Source: Arthrobacter sp. MAHUQ-56
Lineage (GTDB): Bacteria > Actinomycetota > Actinomycetes > Actinomycetales > Micrococcaceae
DNA length: 64,000 nt
Assembly: GCF_019710585.1 (NCBI RefSeq)
Contig: NZ_JAIFZQ010000026.1
Coordinates: 204,417-268,416 of the forward strand
Reading direction: 5' to 3'
Shown: positions 1 to 9,892 of the stretch, piece after piece
Numbering within the stretch: the stretch's first letter is position 1
How the letters are laid out: each line of letters opens with the position of its first letter
Notes under the pieces: model-generated
Database searches by the model: none
Told to the model about the DNA's origin: nothing
What the model saw: the letters and a program-made list of their open reading frames with translations, nothing else
Position numbers and translations under genes: made by a program

Positions 1-384
1 GCCGGCGGCCTCGCCGCAGCCATCGCCGGCAGGATCGCCCGCTGGATCATCACAGCCATCATTGTCCTCGCGGCAGCCGGCGTGGCCGCTGCCGCCGCCA
101 CGGTCCTGGCCGACCCGCTGACGGCGGCGCAGGGATCCATCGCGGCCGCAACGGGCATTTCGGGAAGCCCGGCGCACGTGGACGTGACCGCCTTCCCGGT
201 GCTCGCCGTCGTCGCCGGCTGCCTGCTGGCCTTGGCCGCCCTGCTGGTCATTCCGGCATCCCGGCACTGGCGCACGCGGACCAAATATGACGCTCCGGGA
301 ACCGCAGGGGCCGCCGCACCCACCGGCCCGGTGGACGAAATCGACAGCTGGGACCGGTTGTCCCGGGGCGACGACCCGACCTAA
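1..384 (+). CDS. Trp biosynthesis-associated membrane protein, C-terminal part (5' end outside window)
   Basis: The reading frame is already open at base 1 and ends with TAA at 382-384, so the start lies upstream of the window. The visible 127 residues hold a hydrophobic helix near residues 16-35 of the fragment, an Ala-rich loop, a second helix with the sequence AVVAGCLLALAALLV, and an acidic, polar C-terminus rich in Asp. This layout and the position just before trpC match the actinobacterial Trp-operon membrane protein family (TIGR02234-like), whose function is unknown. trpE is expected upstream but cannot be seen. Assignment rests on context and topology, not on a catalytic motif. Confidence 0.72.
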   Translation, partial: AGGLAAAIAGRIARWIITAIIVLAAAGVAAAAATVLADPLTAAQGSIAAATGISGSPAHVDVTAFPVLAVVAGCLLALAALLVIPASRHWRTRTKYDAPGTAGAAAPTGPVDEIDSWDRLSRGDDPT

Positions 385-488
385 GCCAACCGCGCACCCT
401 CCGGCGGTCCGGGCAGATGCCCGCGGTACGCGGACGGCGCCCAAAAAATGGCAGAATGTAAGCAGTATCCATCCTGAGGAGATTTTCC

Positions 489-776
489 ATGAGCAAAGCA
501 CCTGCGTCCGTTTCCAAGTCCGGCACCCGCACGGTTGCCCCCGGCGCCATCGACCACAGCCAGGAACTCGGCCACGGCAACAGCCCCGCAGCCTGGACCT
601 GCGTCATCGTCATGCTCATCGGCGCACTCATCGCAGCCATCGCGTTCGTGATCGCCAGCACCCCCATCTTCATCGCCGGTGCCGCCGTCATGGTCCTGGG
701 CCTGATCCTCGGATACGTCATGCGCAAGGCAGGCTACGGCGTCGAAGGCAGCAAGCTGAAGAACTCCGGCCACTGA
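489..776 (+). CDS. HGxxPAAW family small membrane protein
   Basis: A 95-residue protein with the diagnostic motif HGNSPAAWT at about residues 29-37, followed by two transmembrane helices (about 38-57 and 61-80) and a short basic tail. The HGxxPAAW family is typical of Actinobacteria and sits between the Trp membrane protein and trpC; its function is unknown. GAGGAG lies about 8 bases before the ATG. Its TGA stop shares one base with the trpC ATG (TGATG at 774-778), so the two genes are translationally coupled. Confidence 0.85.
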   Translation: MSKAPASVSKSGTRTVAPGAIDHSQELGHGNSPAAWTCVIVMLIGALIAAIAFVIASTPIFIAGAAVMVLGLILGYVMRKAGYGVEGSKLKNSGH

Positions 777-1597
777 TGGCGACTGTTCTCGACGACATCA
801 ACGCCGGTGTCCGGGAGGATATGGAGGCCAGGAAGCGGCACGTTTCGCTGGCTGAGCTGAAGGACCGGGCACAGGCCGCCGCCCCTGCGCGCGACGCCTG
901 GGCCGCCCTCGGCGGGACCTCCCCAACCCGGGAACAGCTGAAAGTCATCGCGGAGATCAAGCGCCGCAGCCCCTCCAAGGGGGATCTGGCCAGCATCGGC
1001 GACCCCGCCTCGCTTGCCAGGCAGTATGCCGACGGCGGTGCCGCCGTCATCAGCGTCCTCACCGAACAGCGCCGCTTCAACGGCTCGCTGGCCGACCTTG
1101 ACGCGGTGCGTGCCGCCGTCGACGTCCCGCTGCTGCGCAAGGACTTCACCCTTGACGAGTACCAGATCTGGGAAGCCCGCGCCCATGGCGCAGACCTGGT
1201 CCTGCTGATCGTCGCGGCACTCTCGGACGGGCAGCTGAACGAGTTCTCCGCCCTGAGCCGGGAACTCGGCATGAACGTGCTCGTGGAGACGCACACCGAA
1301 GAGGAAATCGAGCGGGCGGTGGCCGCCCAGGCGCGCATCATCGGCGTCAACGTGCGGAACCTGAAGACGCTCGACGTCGACCGTTCAGTCTTTGCCTCGC
1401 TGGCGGGTCTGATTCCGGCCGGGTCGCTCGTGGTTGCCGAATCCGGCGTCAGGGACGCCGACGACGTCACGCACTACGCCGCCAGCGGCGCCAACGCAAT
1501 ACTGGTGGGCGAAGCCCTGGTGAGCCACGCGACGCCGCGGGAGCGGATCGCCGAGTTCACCGCCGCCGGCGCCGCCGCCATCGCCGCACGCGGCTGA
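776..1597 (+). CDS. trpC: Indole-3-glycerol phosphate synthase
   Basis: TrpC closes 1-(2-carboxyphenylamino)-1-deoxyribulose-5-phosphate to indole-3-glycerol phosphate in tryptophan synthesis (cytosolic TIM barrel). The 273-residue product has IAEIKRRSPSKG around residues 58-69 with catalytic Lys62, LRKDF with Lys122, VETHTEEE with Glu171, NVRNL with Asn192 and AESGV with Glu222/Ser223, then the phosphate-binding GANAILVGEAL. These match the known catalytic set of the family. I chose the ATG at 776 because it overlaps the previous stop codon; an open frame further upstream is a shadow. A gap of 79 bases separates it from trpB. Confidence 0.96.
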   Translation: MATVLDDINAGVREDMEARKRHVSLAELKDRAQAAAPARDAWAALGGTSPTREQLKVIAEIKRRSPSKGDLASIGDPASLARQYADGGAAVISVLTEQRRFNGSLADLDAVRAAVDVPLLRKDFTLDEYQIWEARAHGADLVLLIVAALSDGQLNEFSALSRELGMNVLVETHTEEEIERAVAAQARIIGVNVRNLKTLDVDRSVFASLAGLIPAGSLVVAESGVRDADDVTHYAASGANAILVGEALVSHATPRERIAEFTAAGAAAIAARG

Positions 1598-1618
1598 GGC
1601 TCGCGGCGCGGGAAACCC

Positions 1619-1636
1619 GTCCGGCCCCGGCCGGAC
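1619..1636 (+). other. GC-rich hairpin in the trpC-trpB gap
   Basis: GTCCGGCC and GGCCGGAC form an 8-bp perfect inverted repeat around two bases. No T-run follows, so it is more likely an intercistronic mRNA structure than a terminator. Its role is unknown. Confidence 0.4.
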
Positions 1637-1676
1637 TGCACACTTTTGACCACTTACTCTCGAACAGGATGGACTG

Positions 1677-2996
1677 ATGGCTGACGCACCTTCAGGAAAC
1701 GCTGACAACAACACCGCGGAAGCCTTCCTGCAGGGCGGTTCCCTCCGCCACGCCCCGGGGCCGTACTTCGGCAACTACGGCGGACGCTGGATGCCCGAAT
1801 CCCTGATCGCCGCCCTGGACGAGCTTGAGGAAACCTTCAACAAGGCCAAGGACGATCCTGAGTTCCGTGCGCAGATCGATGACCTGAACAAGAACTACTC
1901 GGGCCGGCCCTCCCTGCTGACCGAAGCCAAGCGCTTTTCCCAGCATGCCGGAGGCGTGCGGGTGTTCCTCAAGCGCGAGGACCTCAACCACACGGGATCC
2001 CACAAGATCAACAACGTCCTGGGCCAGGCGCTGCTCGCCAAGCGCATGGGCAAGACCCGGGTCATTGCCGAGACCGGCGCCGGCCAGCACGGCGTGGCCA
2101 GTGCCACCGCGGCCGCCCTGATGGGCCTCGAATGCGTGGTCTACATGGGTGCCGAGGACTGCCGCCGGCAGGCGCTGAACGTCGCCCGGATGGAGCTGCT
2201 GGGCGCCAAGGTCATCCCCGTCACCAGCGGGTCCCAGACCCTCAAGGACGCCATTAACGAGGCCCTGCGGGACTGGGTGGCCAACGTCGGCAACACCCAC
2301 TACCTGCTGGGCACCGCCGCCGGCGCGCACCCCTTCCCGGCCATGGTCCGCTACTTCCACGAGGTCATCGGCGAGGAAGCCCGCGCCCAGATCCTGGAGC
2401 AGGAAGGACGCCTCCCGGACGCGGTCTGCGCCTGCATCGGCGGCGGCTCCAACGCCATCGGCATCTTCCACGGCTTCCTGGACGACCCCTCCGTCAGGAT
2501 CTACGGCTTCGAGGCCGGCGGCGACGGTGTGGAGACCGGCCGGCACGCTGCCACCATCACCCTCGGCAAGCCCGGTGTGCTGCACGGCGCACGTTCCTAC
2601 CTGATGCAGGACGACGACGGGCAGACCATCGAGTCGCACTCCATCTCCGCAGGCCTGGACTATCCGGGCGTTGGGCCCGAGCACTCCTACCTGTCCGACA
2701 TCGGGCGGGTCAGCTACGAGCCGATCACCGACAGCGAGGCGATGGACGCCTTCCGGCTGCTGTGCCGCACCGAGGGCATCATCCCCGCGATCGAGTCCTC
2801 GCACGCACTTGCCGGGGCCATCAAGGTGGGCCAGCGGCTTGCGGCCGAGGACCCTGCGACAGCTTCGGAAAAGATCGTCATCGTCAACCTGTCCGGCCGC
2901 GGCGACAAGGACGTAGCCACCGCTGCGGAATGGTTCGACCTGCTGGACAAGGATTCCGCCGAATCGGAAATCGGCAAAGAGGGGGAGCAGCTGTGA
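1677..2996 (+). CDS. trpB: Tryptophan synthase beta chain
   Basis: TrpB condenses indole with L-serine using PLP, as the beta subunit of the TrpA2B2 complex. The 439-residue protein has the PLP lysine in HTGSHKINN (Lys110), the upstream LKREDLNH substrate element, the phosphate-binding GGGSNAIG near residue 260 and a C-terminal SGRGDKD. A roughly 25-residue N-terminal extension and a short acidic tail make it slightly longer than enterobacterial TrpB. The stop codon overlaps the trpA start (GTGA, 2993-2996). Confidence 0.97.
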   Translation: MADAPSGNADNNTAEAFLQGGSLRHAPGPYFGNYGGRWMPESLIAALDELEETFNKAKDDPEFRAQIDDLNKNYSGRPSLLTEAKRFSQHAGGVRVFLKREDLNHTGSHKINNVLGQALLAKRMGKTRVIAETGAGQHGVASATAAALMGLECVVYMGAEDCRRQALNVARMELLGAKVIPVTSGSQTLKDAINEALRDWVANVGNTHYLLGTAAGAHPFPAMVRYFHEVIGEEARAQILEQEGRLPDAVCACIGGGSNAIGIFHGFLDDPSVRIYGFEAGGDGVETGRHAATITLGKPGVLHGARSYLMQDDDGQTIESHSISAGLDYPGVGPEHSYLSDIGRVSYEPITDSEAMDAFRLLCRTEGIIPAIESSHALAGAIKVGQRLAAEDPATASEKIVIVNLSGRGDKDVATAAEWFDLLDKDSAESEIGKEGEQL

Positions 2997-3856
2997 GCAC
3001 CGCAGGAATGGACAACATGGCACAGACGGCCGGCAAGGCCCAGATGACCAGCAAGTCGGCGGCAGCCATCGACAAGGCCCGGTCCCAGGGCCGCGCTGCC
3101 CTGATCGGCTACCTTCCGGCTGGTTACCCGAGCGTTGAGGAGACCATCGCGGCCGGCATCGCCCTCGCCGAAAACGGTGCGGACCTGATCGAAATCGGCA
3201 TCCCCTACTCGGACCCCGTCATGGACGGCCAGGTTATCCAGGCCGCCACCACCGAGGCGCTGGCCAAGGGTTTCCACGTCAAGCAGGTCTTCGACGTCGT
3301 AGCCGGCATCACCAGCAAGACCGACGCCGCCGTCCTGGTGATGACCTACTGGAACCCGGTGGTCCGCATGGGCGTGGATGAGTTCTCCCGCAGGCTTGCC
3401 GAAGCCGGGGGAGCCGGGCTCATCACCCCAGACCTCATCCCGGACGAGGCCGCCGAATGGATGGAAGCGTCGGATAAGTACGGCCTTGACCGGGTGTTCC
3501 TGGTTGCGCCGTCCTCCACAACGGAGCGCATGCAGCGGACCGTGGACGCCAGCCGCGGCTTCGTGTACGCGGTTTCCATCATGGGCGTCACCGGTGCCCG
3601 CACGAGCGTCAGCTCGGCCGCCAAGGACGTGGTGGCCGCTGCCCACGCCGCCGGCGCGGAACGCGTCTGCGTCGGGCTCGGCGTCTCCAACGCCGACCAG
3701 GTCCGGGAGATCGCCGCCTACGCGGAAGGCGTCATTGTGGGCACTGCCCTGGTGGCGGCCGTGCGCGACGGGGGAGTGGACGCCGTCGCCGCACTGACCA
3801 AGGACCTCAGCACTGGCCTCGCCCGGGAATCGGCCCAGGCCAAGGACGGGGCGTAA
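2993..3856 (+). CDS. trpA: Tryptophan synthase alpha chain
   Basis: TrpA splits indole-3-glycerol phosphate to indole and glyceraldehyde-3-phosphate. The catalytic pair is visible as Glu67 and Asp78 in EIGIPYSDPVMDG, and the phosphate-binding loop follows later (SIMGVTGART; VGLGVSNADQV). I place the start at the GTG at 2993, which overlaps the trpB stop; an ATG at 3008 or 3017 is possible and would shorten the protein by 5 or 8 residues. It is 287 residues long, about 20 more than the E. coli enzyme because of the N-terminus. lgt follows after 3 bases. Confidence 0.95.
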   Translation: MSTAGMDNMAQTAGKAQMTSKSAAAIDKARSQGRAALIGYLPAGYPSVEETIAAGIALAENGADLIEIGIPYSDPVMDGQVIQAATTEALAKGFHVKQVFDVVAGITSKTDAAVLVMTYWNPVVRMGVDEFSRRLAEAGGAGLITPDLIPDEAAEWMEASDKYGLDRVFLVAPSSTTERMQRTVDASRGFVYAVSIMGVTGARTSVSSAAKDVVAAAHAAGAERVCVGLGVSNADQVREIAAYAEGVIVGTALVAAVRDGGVDAVAALTKDLSTGLARESAQAKDGA

Positions 3857-3859
3857 CCC

Positions 3860-5014
3860 ATGCAGACCCTCCTTCAGGCAGCTGTCTTGGTGCCGGCGAG
3901 CATCCCCAGCCCGGACTGGTCCGGCTTCGACATCCCCCTGCCGTGGGGCAGCCTGCGCATCCACGCGTACGCGCTGTGCATCCTGGCCGGGATTGTTCTG
4001 GGCCTCTGGCTGACTTCCGTCCGCTGGGCCAAGCGCGGTGCGCCTGAGGGAAGCGTCTGGGACATCGTCATTTGGGCCATCCCCTTCGGCATCATCGGGG
4101 GCCGGCTGTACCACGTGGTGTCCTCGCCGGACGCCTACTTCGGGCCTGGTTTCGATGGCACCGGCGACCTCTCGCTGATCCCGCAGATCCAACGCGGCGG
4201 ACTGGGCATCTGGGGCGCCGTCGTCCTCGGTGCCGTCGGTGCCTGGATCGGTTGCCGCCGCAGCGGCGTCAAGCTCAGCGCGTTCGTCGACGCCGCCGCG
4301 CCCGGGCTGTTGCTGGCACAGGCCGTGGGCCGCTGGGGCAACTGGTTCAACCAGGAGCTCTTCGGCGGGCCCACAACCCTTCCCTGGGGCCTGCAGATCG
4401 ACCCCAACAACGCGAACTTTCCCGCAGGGATGCCCGCCGACACCCTGTTCCACCCCACTTTCCTCTACGAATCCCTGTGGAACCTGGCGGGCGTGCTGAT
4501 CCTGCTTGCGCTCGACAGGCGGTTCCATTTCCGCCGCAGCAGGCTCTTCTGGCTCTACGCCATGTACTACACGCTGGGCCGGGTCTGGATCGAAGCACTG
4601 CGCATCGACGACGCCGAGCAGATCAACCTGCTCGGCATCACCACCCGCCTCAACGTCTGGACCAGCATCTTCGTCTTCCTTGCCGCCCTCGCCGCGTTCA
4701 TCCTCCTGGGACTGAAGGGCCGCCCGGAACCGGACACGGTGTACCTGGCCGGCCACGGACCGGAAACGGCCGCGGCAGCCGGTGCCGATGCCCGCACGGA
4801 AGATGACGTCCGTTCTCCGGACCCCGTTGTCTCAGATAGTGATTCGCGTGATAATCTCCCTGATAACCAAAGCGGTTCCCGGCATGCTTCCGACCCCACG
4901 GAAAATGCCGAGGCGGCACCGGCCGGCTCCAAGCCTGGAACGGGTGCAACGGCTTCCGGAACTTCCGGCAGCACAGCCACAGGATCCGCGTCGGAGGCTG
5001 GCCCCGGTAAGTAG
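3860..5014 (+). CDS. lgt: Prolipoprotein diacylglyceryl transferase with long C-terminal tail
   Basis: Lgt moves a diacylglyceryl group from phosphatidylglycerol to the lipobox cysteine of prolipoproteins in the plasma membrane. The Lgt signatures are present: GGRLYHVVSSP near residue 80, GRWGNWFNQELFGGPT near 158-172 and HPTFLYESLWN near 198-208, among seven expected membrane helices ending around residue 280. The last ~100 residues form a low-complexity Pro/Ser/Thr/Asp/Gly tail, common in actinobacterial Lgt and probably disordered. It lies 3 bases after trpA, so it is probably cotranscribed with the trp genes. Confidence 0.95.
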   Translation: MQTLLQAAVLVPASIPSPDWSGFDIPLPWGSLRIHAYALCILAGIVLGLWLTSVRWAKRGAPEGSVWDIVIWAIPFGIIGGRLYHVVSSPDAYFGPGFDGTGDLSLIPQIQRGGLGIWGAVVLGAVGAWIGCRRSGVKLSAFVDAAAPGLLLAQAVGRWGNWFNQELFGGPTTLPWGLQIDPNNANFPAGMPADTLFHPTFLYESLWNLAGVLILLALDRRFHFRRSRLFWLYAMYYTLGRVWIEALRIDDAEQINLLGITTRLNVWTSIFVFLAALAAFILLGLKGRPEPDTVYLAGHGPETAAAAGADARTEDDVRSPDPVVSDSDSRDNLPDNQSGSRHASDPTENAEAAPAGSKPGTGATASGTSGSTATGSASEAGPGK

Positions 5015-5145
5015 GGAGCCGGCCACGCAGGGCAGCAGAGCCACCGCTCGAAGGGCCCGAAACCACAACGTCGTGGCATGGGGCACCGTCCGGAAGGCAT
5101 AGAGCTGCTGTCCGGTGTTGCCCAGGGCAGGAGCCTGCGTAACCG

Positions 5146-5175
5146 TTAGTTCGGCAGGCTGCGCTGACCTACAAT
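5146..5175 (+). promoter_or_regulatory. Possible gltBD promoter
   Basis: In the 264-base gap before gltB there is TACAAT (5170-5175) preceded at 18 bases by TTAGTT (5146-5151). The -10 element is good and the -35 is weak. This would leave a leader of about 100 bases. It is a hand-read prediction. Confidence 0.35.
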
Positions 5176-5278
5176 TTCCAGTAAGTAACACTTTGTTGTG
5201 CCCAATGTGAGCGGCGCCCGACGAGTGGGGCCAATGGTGTCCCTTCCATACGCACGATCAGGAGGAAGGACGTCTCCC

Positions 5279-8200
5279 ATGACCCAAACTCTTCACACTC
5301 CCAGCTGGTCCGAACCGGATCAGCCTGAGACTGCATTGTCGCCGTTCAAGCGCTTCGCGGCCTTGCCGGAGGCTGCCGGGCTGTACAACCCGGAGCAGGA
5401 GAAGGACGCCTGCGGCCTGGCGATCATCGCCACCCTGCGCGGCGAACCCGGGTACGACATCGTCGACGCCGCACTAACCGCGCTGCGCAACCTTGAGCAC
5501 CGCGGCGCCGTGGGCGCCGACGAGGGAACGGGCGACGGCGCCGGCCTCCTCATGCAGATCCCGGACGAGTTCTTCCGCGCTGTCACCGAATTCGAGCTGC
5601 CCGCTCCCGGCCAGTACGTGGCCGGCACCGCGTTCCTCCCCGCCGAGCAGCGCGAAGCCGACGCTGCGAAGGCCGGCATCGAGGGCCTGGCGGCAGACGA
5701 GGGCCTGAAGGTCCTCGGCTGGCGTGAGGTGCCCGTCGTTGCCGACCTCGTTGGTGCCATGGCGCGTGCCTGCATGCCGTACTTCTCCCAGCCCTTCCTG
5801 GCATCCGCCAACGGCGAGGAACTGGACCGCAACGAACTGGACTCCCGCGCCTGGCGTATCCGGAAGCGCGCCCAGAACAAGTACGGCGTCTACTTCCCGT
5901 CGCTGTCCTCCCGGACCATCGTCTACAAGGGCATGCTCACCACCGCCCAGCTGGAGCCGTTCTACCCGGACCTCTCGGACAAGCGGTTCAAGACCAAGCT
6001 GGCGATCGTCCACTCGCGCTTCTCCACCAACACCTTCCCGTCCTGGCCGCTGGCGCAGCCGTTCCGGACCATCGCCCACAACGGTGAGATCAACACCGTC
6101 AAGGGCAACCGGAACTGGATGCGTGCCCGCCAGTCCCAGCTGGCGAACCCGCTGCTGGGTGACTCGCCGGAAGAGCTGTACCCCATCTGCACCCCCGGTG
6201 CATCGGACTCCGCGTCCTTCGACGAGGTTGCCGAACTCCTCTGGCTGTCCGGCCGCCCCATCACGCACTCGATCATGATGATGATCCCCGAGGCCTGGGA
6301 AAACCACGCCACGATGGACCCTGCACGGCGTGCGTTCTACGAGTACCACTCGCTGCTGATGGAACCCTGGGACGGTCCTGCGGCCGTATCGTTCACCGAC
6401 GGCAACCTCGTGGGTGCCACCCTTGACCGCAACGGCCTGCGCCCGGGCCGGTTCTGGATCACCGAGGACGGCCTCATTGTGTTCGCCTCCGAGGTGGGCG
6501 TCATCGACGTCGAACCCTCCAAGGTGGTCAAGAAGGGCCGCGTGTCCCCGGGCAAGATGTTCCTGGTGGACACCGAGGCCGGCCGCATCATCGACGACGA
6601 AGAGGTCAAGGCCGAAGTCGCCGCGGCCAACCCGTGGGCCGAGTGGGTCAAGGACAACCTGATCGACCTCAACGACCTGCCCGAACGTGAGCACGTGGTC
6701 CACACCGCCGCGTCCGTCAACATCCGCCAGCGGACCTTCGGCTACACCACCGAGGAACTGAAGATCCTGCTCGGCCCGATGGCCCGCACCGGTGCCGAGC
6801 CGCTCGGCGCCATGGGCTCCGATACCCCGGTGGCCGTGCTGTCCAAGCGCCCGCGCCTGCTCTTCGACTACTTCGTGCAGTCCTTCGCGCAGGTCACCAA
6901 CCCGCCGCTGGACGCCATCCGCGAAGAGCTGGTCACGTCGCTGACCTGCGCCATCGGACCCAACGGCAACCTGCTGGACACCAAGCAGGTCCGCCAGCCC
7001 CAGGTCCAGCTGCCGTTCCCGGTGATCAACAACGACCAGCTCGCCAAGATCGCCAACATCGAGGACGCCGACGGCAACCGCGTGGCCATGAAGGTCCGCG
7101 GCCTGTACCGCCCCGAAGGCGGCGAGAACGCCCTGCGCGCCCGGCTCACGGAGATCTGCGAGCAGGTTTCCGGTGCCATCAACCGCGGCGTGCAGTACAT
7201 CGTGCTGTCCGACCGCGACTCGAACGCCCAGTGGGCGCCCATCCCGTCGCTGCTGCTGGTCAGCGCCGTGCACCACCACCTGCTGCGCAGCGCCAACCGC
7301 ACCAAGACCGCCCTGGTGGTCGAGGCCGGCGACGTCCGCGAGACACACCACGTGGCGGTCCTGATCGGCTACGGCGCGTCCGCCGTCAACCCGTACCTGG
7401 CCATGGAGTCCGTGGAACAGCTCATCGCTGCCGGCGACGTCACGGGCGTCACCCCGCAGGATGGCGTCTACAACCTGATCAAGGGCCTCGGCAAGGGTGT
7501 CCTGAAGATCATGTCCAAGATGGGCATCTCCACGGTTGCCTCCTACACCGGTGCGCAGACCTTCGAAGCTCTGGGCCTGGGCCAGGAACTGGTGGACGAA
7601 TTCTTCGCCGGCACCCACTCCCAGCTGGGCGGCGTGGGCCTTGACGTGATCGCGGCCGAGGTCTCGGCACGCCACCAGATGGCCTACCCCGAGGGCGGCA
7701 TCGAGCAGCCGCACCGCCCCCTGCTGGGCGGGGGCGAGTACCAGTGGCGCCGCGACGGCGAGCCGCACCTGTTCAACCCGGAGACCGTCTTCCGGCTGCA
7801 GCACGCCACGCGTGAGCGCCGCTACGACATCTTCAAGGCCTACACCAAGGGCGTGGACGACCAGTCCACCAACCTGATGACCCTTCGCGGCCTGCTGAAG
7901 TTCAAGAACGAGCGCCCCTCCGTGCCCCTTGAGGAAGTGGAGCCCGTCTCCAGCATCGTCAAGCGGTTCTCCACCGGCGCGATGAGCTACGGCTCCATTT
8001 CGCAGGAGGCCCACGAGACGCTGGCCATCGCCATGAACCAGTTGGGCGGCAAATCCAACACCGGCGAAGGCGGCGAGGACGTCGAGCGCCTGCTCGACCC
8101 CAAGCGCCGCTCAGCCGTGAAGCAGATCGCGTCCGGTCGCTTCGGTGTGACCAGCCTGTACCTGACCAACGCCGACGACATCCAGATCAAGATGGCGCAG

Positions 8201-9892
8201 GGTGCCAAGCCCGGCGAAGGCGGCCAGCTGATGGCGCAGAAGGTCTACCCGTGGGTTGCCCGCACGCGGCACTCGACCCCCGGCGTCGGACTCATCTCCC
8301 CGCCCCCGCACCACGACATCTACTCCATCGAGGACCTCGCGCAGCTCATCTACGATGCCAAGCGCGCCAACCCCTCGGCACGGGTGCACGTGAAGCTTGT
8401 CTCGGAAGTCGGGATCGGCACCGTGGCGTCCGGCGTGACCAAGGCGAAGGCCGACGTCGTACTTGTCTCCGGACACGACGGCGGCACCGGCGCCTCGCCG
8501 CTGAACTCGCTCAAGCACGCCGGTGTTCCCTGGGAGCTCGGCCTGGCCGAGACGCAGCAGACGCTGATGCTCAACGGCCTGCGCGACCGCGTGGTGGTGC
8601 AGGTGGACGGCCAGCTCAAGACCGGCCGTGACGTGGTCATCGCCGCGCTGCTGGGCGGCGAGGAATTCGGCTTCGCCACCGCTCCGCTGGTGGTGGAAGG
8701 CTGCATCATGATGCGCGTCTGCCACCTGGACACCTGCCCTGTGGGTGTCGCCACCCAGAACCCTGAGCTGCGCGCCCGGTTCAGCGGCAAGCCGGAGTTC
8801 GTGGTCAACTTCTTCGAGTTCCTGGCCGAGGAAGTCCGCGAAATCCTTGCTGAGCTTGGCTTCCGCAGCCTTGAGGAGGCCATCGGCCACGCCGAGGTGC
8901 TGGACACCCGCGACGCCGTGGACCACTGGAAGGCCGACGGCCTGGACCTGGACCCGATCCTGCACGGCCTGGAGTTCGACGACGACGCGCCGCTGCGCAA
9001 CATGACCGGCCAGAACCACGAGCTGGACAAGCACTTCGACCAGCGGCTGATCACCATGGCCACCGAAGCGCTGACGGACCGCAGCCCGGTGAAGATCACC
9101 GTGGACGTCATCAACACCGACCGTTCGGTGGGGACGATGCTGGGCCACGTGGTGACCAAGACCTTTGGTACCGACGTGCTCGCCACCGACACGATCGACG
9201 TCACCCTGAACGGCACCGCCGGCCAGTCCTTGGGCGCCTTCCTGCCCGCGGGTATCACGCTGCGGCTGTTCGGCGACTCGAACGACTACGTGGGCAAAGG
9301 CCTCTCCGGCGGCCGCATCATCGTCCGCCCGGACCGCACCAACGTCTTCAAGGCGGAGACCAACGTCATCGCCGGCAACGTGATCGGCTACGGCGCCACC
9401 AGCGGCGAGCTGTTCCTGCGCGGCCAGGTGGGGGAGCGGTTCCTGGTCCGGAACTCCGGTGCCACGGCCGTCGTCGAAGGCATCGGCGATCACGGCTGCG
9501 AGTACATGACCGGGGGCCAAACCCTGATCATCGGACGCACCGGGCGCAACTTCGGTGCCGGCATGTCCGGCGGCACCGCCTACGTCCTGGACCTGCGGAC
9601 CACCCGCGTCAACAAGCAGGCCCTTGAGTCCGGCGAGCTGCAGCTCCGCGAGCTGGACGCCGAGGACCGCGACATCGTCCACGGCCTGCTGGTCAAGCAC
9701 GTGGAAGAAACTGACTCCCAGCTGGCAGCCCGCCTCCTCGAGAACTTCGATGACACCGCTGCCCGCATCACCAAGGTGCTGCCGCGCGATTACGCGGCCG
9801 TGCTGCAAACCCGTCTCGACGCCATCGAAGAGGGCCTTGACCCCGACGGCGAAGAAGTATGGTCTCGAATCCTGGAGGTTACCGGTGGCTGA
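5279..9892 (+). CDS. gltB: Glutamate synthase (NADPH) large subunit
   Basis: GltB makes two glutamates from glutamine and 2-oxoglutarate. The product is 1537 residues, the normal size. After a propeptide the N-terminal nucleophile is Cys45 (KDACGLAI), which starts the class II glutaminase domain. A central domain and the FMN-binding synthase domain follow (GAKPGEGGQL, SGHDGGTGASPL), then the 3Fe-4S cysteines in CIMMRVCHLDTCPVG near residues 1142-1156, and the C-terminal beta-helix (GGRIIVRP, GGTAYVLD). The frame is open upstream, but GGAGGAAGGA 8 bases before the ATG at 5279 fixes the start. The stop overlaps gltD by 8 bases. Confidence 0.97.
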   Translation: MTQTLHTPSWSEPDQPETALSPFKRFAALPEAAGLYNPEQEKDACGLAIIATLRGEPGYDIVDAALTALRNLEHRGAVGADEGTGDGAGLLMQIPDEFFRAVTEFELPAPGQYVAGTAFLPAEQREADAAKAGIEGLAADEGLKVLGWREVPVVADLVGAMARACMPYFSQPFLASANGEELDRNELDSRAWRIRKRAQNKYGVYFPSLSSRTIVYKGMLTTAQLEPFYPDLSDKRFKTKLAIVHSRFSTNTFPSWPLAQPFRTIAHNGEINTVKGNRNWMRARQSQLANPLLGDSPEELYPICTPGASDSASFDEVAELLWLSGRPITHSIMMMIPEAWENHATMDPARRAFYEYHSLLMEPWDGPAAVSFTDGNLVGATLDRNGLRPGRFWITEDGLIVFASEVGVIDVEPSKVVKKGRVSPGKMFLVDTEAGRIIDDEEVKAEVAAANPWAEWVKDNLIDLNDLPEREHVVHTAASVNIRQRTFGYTTEELKILLGPMARTGAEPLGAMGSDTPVAVLSKRPRLLFDYFVQSFAQVTNPPLDAIREELVTSLTCAIGPNGNLLDTKQVRQPQVQLPFPVINNDQLAKIANIEDADGNRVAMKVRGLYRPEGGENALRARLTEICEQVSGAINRGVQYIVLSDRDSNAQWAPIPSLLLVSAVHHHLLRSANRTKTALVVEAGDVRETHHVAVLIGYGASAVNPYLAMESVEQLIAAGDVTGVTPQDGVYNLIKGLGKGVLKIMSKMGISTVASYTGAQTFEALGLGQELVDEFFAGTHSQLGGVGLDVIAAEVSARHQMAYPEGGIEQPHRPLLGGGEYQWRRDGEPHLFNPETVFRLQHATRERRYDIFKAYTKGVDDQSTNLMTLRGLLKFKNERPSVPLEEVEPVSSIVKRFSTGAMSYGSISQEAHETLAIAMNQLGGKSNTGEGGEDVERLLDPKRRSAVKQIASGRFGVTSLYLTNADDIQIKMAQGAKPGEGGQLMAQKVYPWVARTRHSTPGVGLISPPPHHDIYSIEDLAQLIYDAKRANPSARVHVKLVSEVGIGTVASGVTKAKADVVLVSGHDGGTGASPLNSLKHAGVPWELGLAETQQTLMLNGLRDRVVVQVDGQLKTGRDVVIAALLGGEEFGFATAPLVVEGCIMMRVCHLDTCPVGVATQNPELRARFSGKPEFVVNFFEFLAEEVREILAELGFRSLEEAIGHAEVLDTRDAVDHWKADGLDLDPILHGLEFDDDAPLRNMTGQNHELDKHFDQRLITMATEALTDRSPVKITVDVINTDRSVGTMLGHVVTKTFGTDVLATDTIDVTLNGTAGQSLGAFLPAGITLRLFGDSNDYVGKGLSGGRIIVRPDRTNVFKAETNVIAGNVIGYGATSGELFLRGQVGERFLVRNSGATAVVEGIGDHGCEYMTGGQTLIIGRTGRNFGAGMSGGTAYVLDLRTTRVNKQALESGELQLRELDAEDRDIVHGLLVKHVEETDSQLAARLLENFDDTAARITKVLPRDYAAVLQTRLDAIEEGLDPDGEEVWSRILEVTGG

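Noticed and set aside
5015..5278. Glutamine or other riboswitch before gltB
   Set aside because: No recognisable conserved aptamer pattern in the 264-base leader; only a plain promoter-like element.
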